DNA of 64,000 nt from Brevibacterium siliguriense. Lineage in GTDB: Bacteria > Actinomycetota > Actinomycetes > Actinomycetales > Brevibacteriaceae. The stretch is from contig NZ_LT629766.1 in the NCBI RefSeq assembly GCF_900105315.1, positions 3,038,001-3,102,000 on the forward strand, written 5' to 3'. The translations under genes and the position numbers were made by a program. The first letter of the stretch is position 1; every line of letters starts with the position of its first letter. Shown one piece after another: positions 17,343-26,317 of this stretch. The notes beneath the pieces are model-generated. The model did not search any database. It was not told the DNA's origin and worked only from the letters and a program-made list of their open reading frames with translations.

Positions 17343-18035
17343 ATGGATCTCTCAGGCATCGCGCACACCGGCGGCCCCGTCCTGATCTGGCGCGGACCCG
17401 ATTTCGATCGCCTCGACCTCACCGGGCCGGTCGTCTCGAATTGGGTGAATAAGGGAGTCGGTCTCTTCGGCGACTTCGACCTCGGACCGGACTTCACCCT
17501 CTTCGCTCCCCTTCCGGAGGGCCTGCACTGGCGCGAACTCGTCGCGATCCTCAGCGTTCTGCTGGCCGGCGGCCGCGTCGTCATCGCGGCCGAACCACCC
17601 CACGAGGACTTCATGGCCGTCGTTCCCTTCGGACATGAGGATGATGACGCAGTGGCCGATGCAGACGAGGTCTTCGTCTTCAATCCCCCGGCCCTGGCAT
17701 TGAGCACCCCGGTCGGCTCCGACTTCGTCGACGTCAACTCCGCTATCCGCTCCTACCCCGATGTCACCAGCCGCCGCCTCGACGCCTCCGGAGTCCTCGA
17801 GATCGACGGGCAGGTCATCGATTGGACTGGCTCCGAGTCGAACGACGGGACCCGCCCGCAGGGACTGCTCGTCGCGAACTCGACCCCGCTGCCGGGCGAA
17901 TGGCCGCGCTTTCTGCAGCACCTCCTCGGCGGTGGCGAGGTCCTGCTCACCACACAGATGGACGATGCTCGCATCACGGACCTGGCCGACGGGTTGGGAG
18001 TGGTCCGTGGCACACTGGGCACATGGACAAAGTAG
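17343..18035 (+). CDS. TIGR03089 family protein (AMP-binding-like)
   Basis: A 230-residue protein matching the actinobacterial TIGR03089 family, which resembles a fragment of AMP-dependent synthetases. Family features are the GGPVLIWRGPDFDRLDLTGP start, a SNWVNKGVGLF helix, the LLAGGRVVIA strand and the C-terminal GLGVVRGTLGTWTK. No adenylation loop or catalytic lysine is evident. The ATG at 17343 has GGAAG five bases upstream; ATG at 17331 is possible but lacks a ribosome site. It follows cofE on the same strand and its last 13 bases overlap the CoA-transferase start. Confidence 0.8.
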   Translation: MDLSGIAHTGGPVLIWRGPDFDRLDLTGPVVSNWVNKGVGLFGDFDLGPDFTLFAPLPEGLHWRELVAILSVLLAGGRVVIAAEPPHEDFMAVVPFGHEDDDAVADADEVFVFNPPALALSTPVGSDFVDVNSAIRSYPDVTSRRLDASGVLEIDGQVIDWTGSESNDGTRPQGLLVANSTPLPGEWPRFLQHLLGGGEVLLTTQMDDARITDLADGLGVVRGTLGTWTK

Positions 18036-18793
18036 TTGATACCCCCGCAGCAGCGGTGGCCGACATTGCAGATGGATCATCGATCGCCGTAGGCGGCTTC
18101 GGTGTCGTGGGCGTGCCCGAATTCCTCATTCGGGCTCTCCAGGACCAGGGAGCCAAAGACCTCGAAGTGATCTCGAACAACGCCGGCGTCGATGGCCGCG
18201 GATTGGGCATACTGCTCGCCGACGGACGACTCCGCCGCATCATCGCCTCGTATGTCGGTGAGAACAAGGAATTCGCCCGCCAGTACCTCTCCGGTGAACT
18301 CGAGGTCGAACTCACCCCGCAGGGCACTCTGGCAGAGAAGCTGCGCGCAGGAGGTGCCGGCATCCCGGGCTTCTTCACCATCACAGGCGCGGGGACGCAG
18401 GTCGCCGAGGGCGGAATGCCGTGGAAGTACGACTCGGACGGCAACGTCGTCAAGGAGTCTCCGGCCAAGGAGACGAAGGTATTCGACACCTTCGGCGAAG
18501 AGAAGGAATACGTCCTCGAGAAGTCGCTGGCTCCCGACTATGCGCTCGTGCGCGCAGCCGTCGGTGACCGTCACGGCAACCTCGTGTTCCACTCCTCGGC
18601 CAGGAACTTCAATCCCCCGGCCGCACAGTCGGCTCGCATCACCATCGCCGAGGTCGAGAAGCTCGTCGAACCCGGCGAGATCGATCCGGACATGGTCCAC
18701 GTGCCAGGCGTCTTCGTCCACCGCGTGGTGCCGCTGACACCCGAGCAGGTGGCGGACAAGCCCATCGAGAAGCGCACCGTACGAGAAGCCTGA
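18023..18793 (+). CDS. scoA: 3-oxoacid CoA-transferase subunit A
   Basis: A 256-residue alpha subunit of a family I CoA transferase. Seen are the glycine-rich GGFGVVGVPEFLIRAL near residue 26, the conserved ISNNAGVDGRGLG motif near 55, and the GFFTITGAGTQVAEGG segment near 115. The partner beta subunit follows after 12 bases. Such heterodimers move CoA between acyl-CoA and 3-oxoacids such as acetoacetate (succinyl-CoA as usual donor); the exact substrate cannot be read from sequence. The start lies 13 bases inside the TIGR03089 gene. Confidence 0.92.
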   Translation: MDKVVDTPAAAVADIADGSSIAVGGFGVVGVPEFLIRALQDQGAKDLEVISNNAGVDGRGLGILLADGRLRRIIASYVGENKEFARQYLSGELEVELTPQGTLAEKLRAGGAGIPGFFTITGAGTQVAEGGMPWKYDSDGNVVKESPAKETKVFDTFGEEKEYVLEKSLAPDYALVRAAVGDRHGNLVFHSSARNFNPPAAQSARITIAEVEKLVEPGEIDPDMVHVPGVFVHRVVPLTPEQVADKPIEKRTVREA

Positions 18794-18805
18794 GGAGACA
18801 CAGAA

Positions 18806-19468
18806 ATGTCATTGACACGCAATCAGATGGCGGCCCGCGCCGCCCAGGAGCTCGAAGACGGCAGCTACGTCAACCTCGGCATCGGCATGCCGACCCTGGT
18901 TCCGAATTTCCTGCCCGAGGGCGTCCACCTCGTCCTCCAGTCGGAGAACGGCCTGCTCGGCGTCGGCCCCTACCCGACCGAGGATGAGATCGATCCCGAC
19001 CTCATCAATGCGGGCAAGGAGATCGTCACGATGAACCCGGGCGCCGCGTACTTCGATTCGGCAGCGAGCTTCGGCATGATCCGCGGCGGCAAGATCAACG
19101 CCGCGATCCTCGGCGCCATGCAGGTGGCCACGAACGGCGACATCGCGAACTGGATGATTCCGGGCAAGATGGTCAAGGGTATGGGCGGTGCGATGGACCT
19201 CGTCCACGGTGCCCAGCGCGTCATCGTCATCATGGACCATGTCGCCAAGGACGGTTCGCACAAGCTGTTGAAGTCCTGCGAACTGCCACTGACGGGCAAG
19301 GGAGTCGTAGAGCGCATCATCACCGATATCGCCGTCCTCGACGTCAGCGGTGATTCCTTCACGCTCGTCGAACTCGCCCCCGGTGTGACCGTCGACGAGG
19401 TCAAGGAGAAGACCGGCGCCGAGGTGATCGTCCCCAAGGACGTCCCCACCATCGAGGTCGCCGCCTGA
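18806..19468 (+). CDS. scoB: 3-oxoacid CoA-transferase subunit B
   Basis: A 220-residue beta subunit. The catalytic glutamate lies in [16 protein letters not shown] near residue 50, which forms the covalent glutamyl-CoA intermediate in this family; the [16 protein letters not shown] segment and [14 protein letters not shown] core are standard. The ribosome site AGGAG precedes the ATG by about eight bases. It is cotranscribed with subunit A for ketone-body or short-chain 3-oxoacid use, and followed by a strong hairpin. Confidence 0.93.
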   Translation: MSLTRNQMAARAAQELEDGSYVNLGIGMPTLVPNFLPEGVHLVLQSENGLLGVGPYPTEDEIDPDLINAGKEIVTMNPGAAYFDSAASFGMIRGGKINAAILGAMQVATNGDIANWMIPGKMVKGMGGAMDLVHGAQRVIVIMDHVAKDGSHKLLKSCELPLTGKGVVERIITDIAVLDVSGDSFTLVELAPGVTVDEVKEKTGAEVIVPKDVPTIEVAA

Positions 19469-19525
19469 ATCACCGGCGGAGGCACCACCTGATTCAGAGT
19501 TGACCGACCGCGGTCTCGAAACAGA

Positions 19526-19578
19526 AGTGGTCACGATCGGATAGGGAATCTCAGATTCCGCATCCGATCGTGACCACT
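19526..19578 (+). terminator. Long hairpin terminator after the CoA-transferase genes
   Basis: A perfect 17-bp outer stem (AGTGGTCACGATCGGAT at 19526-19542 against 19562-19578) encloses a second 6-bp stem (GGAATC/GATTCC) with a three-base loop. A TCTTTT run follows. It lies between convergent genes, so it may act on both strands. Confidence 0.75.
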
Positions 19579-19684
19579 CTTTTCGTATGCGGCCACTTGC
19601 CTCTCCCCTGCGTTGACCATCGCCGAACACTGGATTACTCGCCCGTCAGAGGCGTCGGACGCTGCTCGACTCCGGTGGAAACGC

Positions 19685-19748
19685 AGATTGTCGGGTCGAT
19701 CCACGGTGAGTTCGTTGAAGAAATCATCGTGGATCGACCCGACAATCT
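19685..19748. repeat. Perfect long inverted repeat between scoB and manA
   Basis: Arms of 21 bases pair perfectly (19685-19705, beginning AGATTGTCGGGTCGATCC, against 19728-19748) and the stem can extend by one G-T and three Watson-Crick pairs, leaving a 14-base loop. It has no strong T run on either side. It may be a second terminator, a structured RNA or a small palindromic element. Apart from this hairpin and the one at 19526, the 361-base gap shows no gene. Confidence 0.7.
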
Positions 19749-19829
19749 CGGTTCAGGGGCCTGCACTTCGGTTCGCAGGGGTGAGTAAGCAGTCAGTCTC
19801 CATGGCCGGTGATGGCGGAAAGCGCGAGC

Positions 19830-21149
19830 TCAGCGGCCGGCGGCTCCGGAGTTCAGGCCGGTAGTGGCCACGAACAGGTCGCCGTGGCCGTCGGCCGTGA
19901 CCGTTGGTTCGTTGGCCGCGATGAAGGCGCTCTGCCCACGTTCGAGGGTGATCTTCGAACCGAGCGAGCTGAGTGTGACGGTGCCCGCGGTGCACAGCGC
20001 GATCGCGGCACCGCGACGCTCCACTGTCGTCGTCTGCGGGCACCGCAGAGCCTGCAGAGCGAAATCATCGGTGGGTCCGAGCAGCATCCCGGTGTGGTCA
20101 GGCTCGACCATCCGCGGTGCGCCGGAGTGGAAGTCCGTGATCGCCGCGAGCTGTTCGATATCGACGTGCTTCGAGGTCAGTCCGCCGCGCACGACGTTGT
20201 CGCTCGAGGCCATGATCTCGATTCCCGTGCCGAAGAGGTAGGCGTGCAGCACCCCGGCGTCCATGGTCAGTGCCTCACCCGGCTGCAGGTGGACCCGGTT
20301 GAGCATGAGTCCGACCAGCGCGCCCGGATCGTGGGGGTAGTCGGTGACGAGTTCGCAGAATGTCTGCGCCGGGTCGACCGCACTGCCGGAACGGCTGATG
20401 TGACCGGCCGGCAGTTCGTCGATTCCGTGGACTGCCACCTCATCGACCAGGCCGGGCGTGCGCGGGTCGCTGAGGATGATTTCGACGGCGCGAGACAGCG
20501 CCTTGGACTCGCTGAAGGACTTCAGCGCGCCGATGATCGCTCCGAGGACGTCCAGGGACGCCGGAGTCAGCGGCTGGGAGAGCATCCGTTCGAACGTCGC
20601 CCGCACGGCCTTGCGCGGACGGAATCCCGTGAGTGCGTGGAAGTCCGTGAGCGCATAGATGAGTTCCGGCTTCGCCGAGGCGTCCTTGAAGTTCCGGTCG
20701 GGAGCATCCAGGGCCGGTCCGGCTGCTTCCTCGGCGGCGAATCCTGCTCGAGCCTGTTCGCGATTCGGGTGCACCTGGATCGACAGGGCCTTGCTGGCCG
20801 AAAGCACCTTGAGCAGGAACGGCAGTCGGTCACCGAAGAGTTCGAGTGAGTCGTGACCGAGCAGACCCACCGGGTCCCCCGCCAGGTATTCGATGAGGTT
20901 GGGTCCGAGCCGGGGCTCGGCTTCGGTCGCCACGCTGCCCTTCGTCGACTGTCCGCCGAGGCGGTTCTGCCGTTCCAGCGGAGCCTGAGTCCGGGCGTGG
21001 TCGACGTCGAGTCGAGAGGGACTGACTGGGTGAGCTCCGAGCCAGAGTTCTGCGCAGGGGGTGCCGTCCGGAACAGTGCCGAGGATCGCGGGAATCGCGT
21101 CGGTGCTGCCCCATTCGAAGTTCTTCACCGTATTGAGAAGACGATGCAC
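19830..21149 (-). CDS. manA: Mannose-6-phosphate isomerase, class I
   Basis: A 439-residue type I phosphomannose isomerase, a zinc enzyme linking fructose 6-phosphate to mannose 6-phosphate for GDP-mannose synthesis. Family landmarks are VKNFEWGSTDAIPAIL at the start, CAELWLGAHPVSPS, the metal-site strand LSIQVHPNREQARAGF, KPELIYALTDFHALTGFRP, and the catalytic region MDAGVLHAYLFGTGIEIMAS.DNVVRGGLT. GTG at 21149 is chosen because AGAAGGGGG lies six bases upstream; the ATG at 21188 has no such site. With manB it supplies mannose precursors. Confidence 0.93.
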   Translation of the reverse strand: MHRLLNTVKNFEWGSTDAIPAILGTVPDGTPCAELWLGAHPVSPSRLDVDHARTQAPLERQNRLGGQSTKGSVATEAEPRLGPNLIEYLAGDPVGLLGHDSLELFGDRLPFLLKVLSASKALSIQVHPNREQARAGFAAEEAAGPALDAPDRNFKDASAKPELIYALTDFHALTGFRPRKAVRATFERMLSQPLTPASLDVLGAIIGALKSFSESKALSRAVEIILSDPRTPGLVDEVAVHGIDELPAGHISRSGSAVDPAQTFCELVTDYPHDPGALVGLMLNRVHLQPGEALTMDAGVLHAYLFGTGIEIMASSDNVVRGGLTSKHVDIEQLAAITDFHSGAPRMVEPDHTGMLLGPTDDFALQALRCPQTTTVERRGAAIALCTAGTVTLSSLGSKITLERGQSAFIAANEPTVTADGHGDLFVATTGLNSGAAGR

Positions 21150-21351
21150 TGTGGGCCCCCTTCTGACTGGAGCGGATCGATTCCACATCCGGACGGTTCC
21201 GGGTGTGCTCCGTCCAGCCTAATCCCACCACCAGACGCGAAGCAGGCACTTCACTGACTGTTCAGCCCAAGTCACAATCTATTCACCGCTTGTCACCTGG
21301 GCTGATGCTTTCGCCCTTGACAGCGGCGCCCGCAATATCGTGAGGAGAACC

Positions 21352-21403
21352 AGATAGTGCCCCGAGGGAGATCCGCAGTGGGATCGTCCTCGGGGCACTG
21401 TCT
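21352..21403 (-). terminator. Long hairpin downstream of the peptidoglycan hydrolase gene
   Basis: Sixteen-base arms (core AGTGCCCCGAGG against CCTCGGGGCACT, with one G-T pair) enclose a 5-bp inner stem GATCC/GGATC. It lies 36 bases past the stop of the minus-strand hydrolase gene and resembles the nested hairpin at 19526 in layout, but lacks a clear T run. Confidence 0.6.
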
Positions 21404-21439
21404 GTCAGACGCTGTTCGCCCTGTCCTCGATGCCGGGGA

Positions 21440-24199
21440 TCAGCCGACCACGCGGATGACCTTGGCTCCGCGATCGAGCATCCAGCTGTAGCTGCGCTTC
21501 GTGGTGTTCGTCCGCGTCGAGCCCGCATCGTACATCTGGCCCTTGGTCTCGGAGATGATTCCGATGTGTCCTGGGATCCAGATCAGGTCGCCGGCCTTGG
21601 CATCCTTGAGCGAGATCTCCTTGCCGGCGTACCGCTGCTGGCTGGTTGTTCGCGGCAGTTTGATTCCGTTCTTGCCGTAGACGTACTGGGTGTAGCCCGA
21701 GCAGTCCCAGCCGGACTTCGGCGAGGTGCCGCCCCAGACGTACTTGACGCCGAGGTTGGCCTTCGCATCCTTGATGATGGACGCACGCTGGGCCGCGATC
21801 TTCTCGGCCTTGCTCGGCTCGTCCTTCTTCTTGTCATCCTTTTTGGAGTCGTCCTTTTTGGAGTCGTCCTTGGACTTGTCGTCCTTCGAGTCTTTGTCGT
21901 CCGAAGCGTCCTTGGACTTGTCGTCCTTCGAGTCCTTGTCGTCTGCAGAACCTTCCCCGGAGTCTGCAGGCGACTTGTCATCGGTGGAATCGTCTCCGGG
22001 CGGTGTCGTGCCGCCCGGAGCATTGTCGTCGCTGACTCCGCCGGCGATCGAACCCTTGGGCGAGAACTCGGTGGTTCCGTATCCTTCGGCCCAGACCAGA
22101 CGTGCGCCCTGGAAGAGCTGCTCACCGCGGCCGTTCTTGTAGGCCACGTCCGACTTGGGGTAACCGAGGTGACCCTTGACGGTCCCTTTGTCACCCCAGT
22201 ACTTCATGATGTTGCCGGAGGTGTAGTGAGCGCCGGTGGCCTTCGACCAATAGAACGAGCCCTTTTCGAAGCGCTGTGCGGCGCCCCCGTCCTTGAGGCC
22301 GCCCTTCTCCGCAGAGGTGGGCAGCCCCAAGTCGGTGACTGCATTGCCCTTGTATGCCGAAGCGATCGCTCCGGACAGGTGGTAAGCTCCGGTCTTCTTG
22401 GACCAGTAGACGGTGCCCTTCTCGAACTTCTGCGCCTTGGCGCCCGAGATGCCCTTGACGTCGTGTTCCTTGCCGAGAGCCTTGCCGAGCTTGTGCTTCT
22501 CGGCGTACTTCTCGATCGAGGTCTTCGACTTCGGCTTCTCGGTCTTCTTGTCGTCATCCTTCTTGGAATCGTCCTTCTTGGAGTCATCCTTGCTGTCGCT
22601 GGGCTGTTCGCCGGTCTTCAGGATCGAGTTGACCGTCGAACGCATTTCGCCCAACTTGGCGTAGAAGGCGTCACCCGGGCAGTCGGTCTGTCCCAGGTCG
22701 CGGTGCCCGACCATGTTCGACGAGGTGGCCTTCGAGATTCCGTTGATCGAGAACTTCCAGGCGATCGCCGATGAGACGGCATCGCGGGTCTTCTTCGGCG
22801 GGGCCGCGCTGTTGTAGGTACCCAGTACGGAGATGCCGAAGGTTCCGGTGTTGTGTCCGGCGACGTGAGCGCCGATCACGGCCTTCTCGATGTCACCGCC
22901 GCGAGCCTGCCAGAGGCGACCGTATTTGTCTGCGACGACGTTGTATCCGATGTCGTCCCAGCCGCGGCCCTGCTGGTGGTATGCCTGGATACCGCGGATG
23001 ATTCCGGGAACGTCGGCAGCCGAGTAGCTGTTCGAGCCGGAGGTGTGGTGGACGACGGCCTGCTTGATGCCGCTGGCGTAGTCGGGGCTGCCGTTGTAGG
23101 CCTTGGCACCCCACGAGCTGCGCGAACCGATCTTCGGCTTCGACACCTTCTTCGCCACGGTATCCACCGTCGACGATCCGGGCACGTAGTTCTGGTTGGT
23201 CACCGTCGCACCGGCGGCCGCGTCCACGTTCTCAGCAGATGCTGCCTCGGCGCCGGTCGAGTCTTCGGTCGACTGCTCCGGTGCGGACTCAGCGTCGGCG
23301 GAGTCGCCGCTGGCCTGGTTGTCGAGCTCGACAGGATCGTTCTCGGCGACGGCCTGAGCGTCGCCCGGACCCTGCTTCGAATCGACGAGTACGAGTTCGG
23401 CCTCGCTGGGTGCGGAGTCGCCGAGGATGCGCATCTGGACAGCGGAAGCGTTCGACACCGTCATCGGTTCCGAACCCTTGTTCTGGGCCTCTTCCTGCTC
23501 CTCTTCGTCCAGGGAGTTCCAATTGCCCCATTCCGAACCCTGCTTGGTACGGACCTGGATGCGGATATTGGACTTCGACTCGGAGAACGTGAAGCCGATG
23601 AGGCTCGGGTGGTCGTCGGGAACGTCGAGGACATCGGAGATGAGCGCGATATTCACTCCGTCTTCGGTCTTCTGACGGACCGAACCGGAGATGTCGTCCT
23701 CGTCCTGAGTCTTCGACTCCTCGGCCGAGTCCTTCGCACCCTCGTCCCCGGCCTCGTCAGACTTCTCGTCCTCCGACTTCGGGGCCTCGTTCTCCGCATC
23801 TTCGGCGGGAGCCTGCTCAGTACCTGAAGGAGCCGAACCCTGCGACGGTGCGGCCTCGTCGGTGCCGGAAGTCAGTCCGGCGGAGTCGTTGTTGACCGAA
23901 CCCGTCGTCGCCGACGCCGAGGCGTTGACGATGTCGGGCACCTTGGCCGAGGCCAGGGCCGTCTGCGACTTGAAGATGTTCGGCAGATTGCTCGTGGCGC
24001 TCTGGTTGGCGGCAGTGGCGTTGGGATCACTGGAATCGCGGGCACCGGGGACGTTGAGTCCCTCTTTGCTGACGTTCAGCGCCTCTTTGGAGACATCCGG
24101 CGACGTCGCGGCTGCGGAAGCCGTCGGTGCCGAGACCAATAAGGTGCCGACCAGCGCTGCAGAAGCGCAGCCCGCAACAGTGGGCAATACATATTTCAT
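21440..24199 (-). CDS. Secreted two-enzyme peptidoglycan hydrolase: amidase, LGFP repeats, NlpC/P60
   Basis: A 919-residue exported protein with a signal peptide (YVLPTVAGCASAALVGTLLV, cleavage near SASA). Residues about 360-520 are a PGRP/amidase-2 domain with zinc ligands in AVVHHTSG and GHRDLGQTDCPGD. LGFP repeats follow at about 560-720, then a Ser/Asp/Lys-rich linker and a C-terminal NlpC/P60 cysteine peptidase (803-919; catalytic Cys in GWDCSGYTQY, His in GHIGII). It should cut both the muramyl-peptide amide bond and the stem peptide. The ATG at 24199 has GAAAAGG upstream; the N-terminal 330 residues are acidic and low-complexity. Confidence 0.93.
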   Translation of the reverse strand: MKYVLPTVAGCASAALVGTLLVSAPTASAAATSPDVSKEALNVSKEGLNVPGARDSSDPNATAANQSATSNLPNIFKSQTALASAKVPDIVNASASATTGSVNNDSAGLTSGTDEAAPSQGSAPSGTEQAPAEDAENEAPKSEDEKSDEAGDEGAKDSAEESKTQDEDDISGSVRQKTEDGVNIALISDVLDVPDDHPSLIGFTFSESKSNIRIQVRTKQGSEWGNWNSLDEEEQEEAQNKGSEPMTVSNASAVQMRILGDSAPSEAELVLVDSKQGPGDAQAVAENDPVELDNQASGDSADAESAPEQSTEDSTGAEAASAENVDAAAGATVTNQNYVPGSSTVDTVAKKVSKPKIGSRSSWGAKAYNGSPDYASGIKQAVVHHTSGSNSYSAADVPGIIRGIQAYHQQGRGWDDIGYNVVADKYGRLWQARGGDIEKAVIGAHVAGHNTGTFGISVLGTYNSAAPPKKTRDAVSSAIAWKFSINGISKATSSNMVGHRDLGQTDCPGDAFYAKLGEMRSTVNSILKTGEQPSDSKDDSKKDDSKKDDDKKTEKPKSKTSIEKYAEKHKLGKALGKEHDVKGISGAKAQKFEKGTVYWSKKTGAYHLSGAIASAYKGNAVTDLGLPTSAEKGGLKDGGAAQRFEKGSFYWSKATGAHYTSGNIMKYWGDKGTVKGHLGYPKSDVAYKNGRGEQLFQGARLVWAEGYGTTEFSPKGSIAGGVSDDNAPGGTTPPGDDSTDDKSPADSGEGSADDKDSKDDKSKDASDDKDSKDDKSKDDSKKDDSKKDDKKKDEPSKAEKIAAQRASIIKDAKANLGVKYVWGGTSPKSGWDCSGYTQYVYGKNGIKLPRTTSQQRYAGKEISLKDAKAGDLIWIPGHIGIISETKGQMYDAGSTRTNTTKRSYSWMLDRGAKVIRVVG
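21834..21960 (-). repeat. Low-complexity coding repeat (Ser-Lys-Asp linker)
   Basis: Repeated blocks such as GTCCTTTTTGGAGTC and GTCCTTGGACTTGTC encode runs of DSKDDK-type residues between the LGFP repeats and the NlpC/P60 domain. A shorter block of the same kind lies near 22545-22600, between the amidase and LGFP repeats. Such linkers usually span the cell wall; repeat slippage could change their length. Confidence 0.65.
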
Positions 24200-24464
24200 C
24201 GTTACAGCCTTTTCGAGGAAGACAGGGAAGTTCAGGCCTCGAGGTCCCCTGCACCGTTGGCAGAACGGCGGGCAACCCCAACATCTCAAAATTGTTACAC
24301 ATTTTCGGCGTGTCAGACTAGCCACAGAGCAGAATATTCTAATTACACGAGTGTGGTTCCCAGTAATGGCAGGGGACACACCGAGCAAAAGATTTTCCCG
24401 GAATCGTCGTGGGCTCGATCGACTCGGTCATTGATCCGATCACGACCGACCCCACAGCAACACC

Positions 24465-25985
24465 TCAGGGCACGTAGCAGATCGCCTTTGCGTCGGCTTC
24501 TTCGCCGTTGTCAGCAGAGCTGTCGCCGGCACCCTGTGCCAGCAGCTGCGGCCCTGAACCGGGGGTCGGTTCGAGTCCCGCATCGACTCCGGCGGCGGCT
24601 GACAGGTCGCTTCCGGGAACCGAGAACGCGCTTTCGTCCTCTTCCGAGGATTTCGACGACTCCTCGATCTTATCGGCTACCAGCTGATGTGCCACATCGA
24701 AGTCCGGCTGCGAGGGAGTGATGCGCGGCGGGGTGAGGTCGACGGATTCGATCTTCTGCGACTTCACCTTGAGCGCGAGGTCGACGAACGAGTCCACCTG
24801 AGACGACGGGATGTCCGTCGACACGGCCCCCGGTGTGGCTTTGGCGATCGACTGGTAGCGGGTGAGCACGGTGGCCGGGTCGAGCTGTTTGACCATCGCG
24901 GTCTGCACGCAGCGCTGACGAATCATCCGTTCGTAGTCGCTGGAGAACTCTCTGGACCGCGCGAACCACAGCGCATGGAAACCGTCGAGCTTCTGCTTGC
25001 CCGGTTCGATCCATCCCTTGACCGGTCCGTGCTGACCCGTGGTCGGATCGACCTTCGAGGAGATCGGCACCCTCTTGCCGGAGACCAGAGTGATTCCGCC
25101 GAGGGAGTCGATGAGGTTCTCGAACCCCTTGAGGTTGATCATCGCGTAGTACTGGACCTCGAGACCGGTGACGCCCGAGACTGCGTCCATCGTCGCCTGC
25201 TCTCCGGCCCTCTTCGGCTCCTCGAATTCGTCTTTGTGCCGCTCGCCCTGCTGGAAGACGGCGTTGAGAAGGCATTCGTCTCCGCAGTTGTATCCCTGCG
25301 GATAGTGCTTGTGCAGCGGGGAATCGTCGGGGAACGGCACGTTCTCCATATTTCGGGGCAGACCGATGATGACCGACTTGCCCGTCTTCGCATCGATCGA
25401 GACCAGCGACAGCGAGTCCGGGCGGATTCCAGTCCGCCCCTTTCCGGCGTCCGATCCCAGCAGCAGGATGTTGTATCGGCCGTCGACGGGCTTGAGCGCC
25501 TTGCCCGAGGCGAACAGGTCGCTCATCAGTCCGCGCTGTGAGTTGAGAATCGTCGTCCCCCAGGCCAGAGGTCCCACGACGATGAGCATGAGGGCGCAGA
25601 AAGCCGCCACGAAGCGTTTGCGGGCTCTCCGTGAGATCGTGACGATCCGGATGCGGCGCAGGGTGTCGAAAAGGCACAGCGCCCAATTGACCGCGATGAC
25701 GGGCACCCAGATGGTCAGAAAGGTGAGGATGAAGGGATTCGTGCCGATGGTGAACAGGAACGTCCGACTGATGAGGACGATCACACCGGCGATGATTGCC
25801 AGGATCCAGCTGATGGCGGTGATCGACAGTGAGATCTTCGCCCAGCGGCGATGTCCGAAGAGGAGCTGCACTCCCCCGGGCACGATGGCCGTGACGAGCA
25901 GCAGGAGCCACGCCCGCACATCACGCGTCGGCTGCGAAGCATACGACGGGTGGCGGATCGGGTCCACATATCTCGTTTCGGCCAC
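24465..25985 (-). CDS. LytR-CpsA-Psr (LCP) family cell-wall glycopolymer ligase
   Basis: A 506-residue membrane protein with several N-terminal spans (about residues 25-145), more than the single anchor usual for the family, then the LCP catalytic domain: YNILLLGSDAGKGRTGIRPD near residue 190, VIIGLPRNMENVPFPD, INLKGFENLIDSLGGI, and WFARSREFSSDYERMIRQRC near 350. LCP enzymes transfer undecaprenyl-linked glycopolymers to peptidoglycan. GTG at 25985 is preferred because GAAGGGAAG lies just upstream; an earlier in-frame ATG at 26051 lacks one. About 265 bases lie between it and the hydrolase gene, with no gene seen there. Confidence 0.9.
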   Translation of the reverse strand: MAETRYVDPIRHPSYASQPTRDVRAWLLLLVTAIVPGGVQLLFGHRRWAKISLSITAISWILAIIAGVIVLISRTFLFTIGTNPFILTFLTIWVPVIAVNWALCLFDTLRRIRIVTISRRARKRFVAAFCALMLIVVGPLAWGTTILNSQRGLMSDLFASGKALKPVDGRYNILLLGSDAGKGRTGIRPDSLSLVSIDAKTGKSVIIGLPRNMENVPFPDDSPLHKHYPQGYNCGDECLLNAVFQQGERHKDEFEEPKRAGEQATMDAVSGVTGLEVQYYAMINLKGFENLIDSLGGITLVSGKRVPISSKVDPTTGQHGPVKGWIEPGKQKLDGFHALWFARSREFSSDYERMIRQRCVQTAMVKQLDPATVLTRYQSIAKATPGAVSTDIPSSQVDSFVDLALKVKSQKIESVDLTPPRITPSQPDFDVAHQLVADKIEESSKSSEEDESAFSVPGSDLSAAAGVDAGLEPTPGSGPQLLAQGAGDSSADNGEEADAKAICYVP

Positions 25986-26317
25986 TGACTTCCCTTCGTT
26001 CCGGGCTCTGCTCACGGACTGATTCCGACGTCGACATCCGCGGGTGGCCACGCACAGGTTGCTTCACCTCGTCGGGTGCCCACAGCAGACAACTGTGCCA
26101 AAGACACTTCAGAGTCCACTGTGTTCACCTATTGTGTCGCGTGAGAACCGTCGATTCCGGCACATCCGTGCCGCGCATGTCGCATTCGTCGCGTGTGCGA
26201 TTCTTCACAGGCAGAAGAACGGGCGCCGCAGACTCCCTTCCGGGGATTCCGCAGCGCCCGTTCGACGGCGTCCCGGCCCACACCGTCCGCGGCCCGGGCA
26301 CAGGCTCCGAACTCGAC
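25986..26317. other. Intergenic region upstream of the LCP gene, 332 bases
   Basis: No credible gene on either strand. It should hold the LCP promoter near 26050-26130, where the composition is less GC-rich, and the terminator of the acyl-CoA dehydrogenase gene at 26217-26263. Confidence 0.5.
26217..26263 (-). terminator. Hairpin terminator of the acyl-CoA dehydrogenase gene
   Basis: A perfect 10-bp outer stem (GAACGGGCGC / GCGCCCGTTC) with further imperfect inner pairing around a small loop lies about 55 bases past the stop of the minus-strand gene. TTCTTCTG follows on the minus strand. Confidence 0.6.

Noticed and set aside
24200..24464. A ydaO/c-di-AMP-type riboswitch upstream of the peptidoglycan hydrolase gene
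   Set aside because: Such riboswitches often precede wall hydrolase genes in actinobacteria, but the conserved sequence blocks could not be found in this leader.
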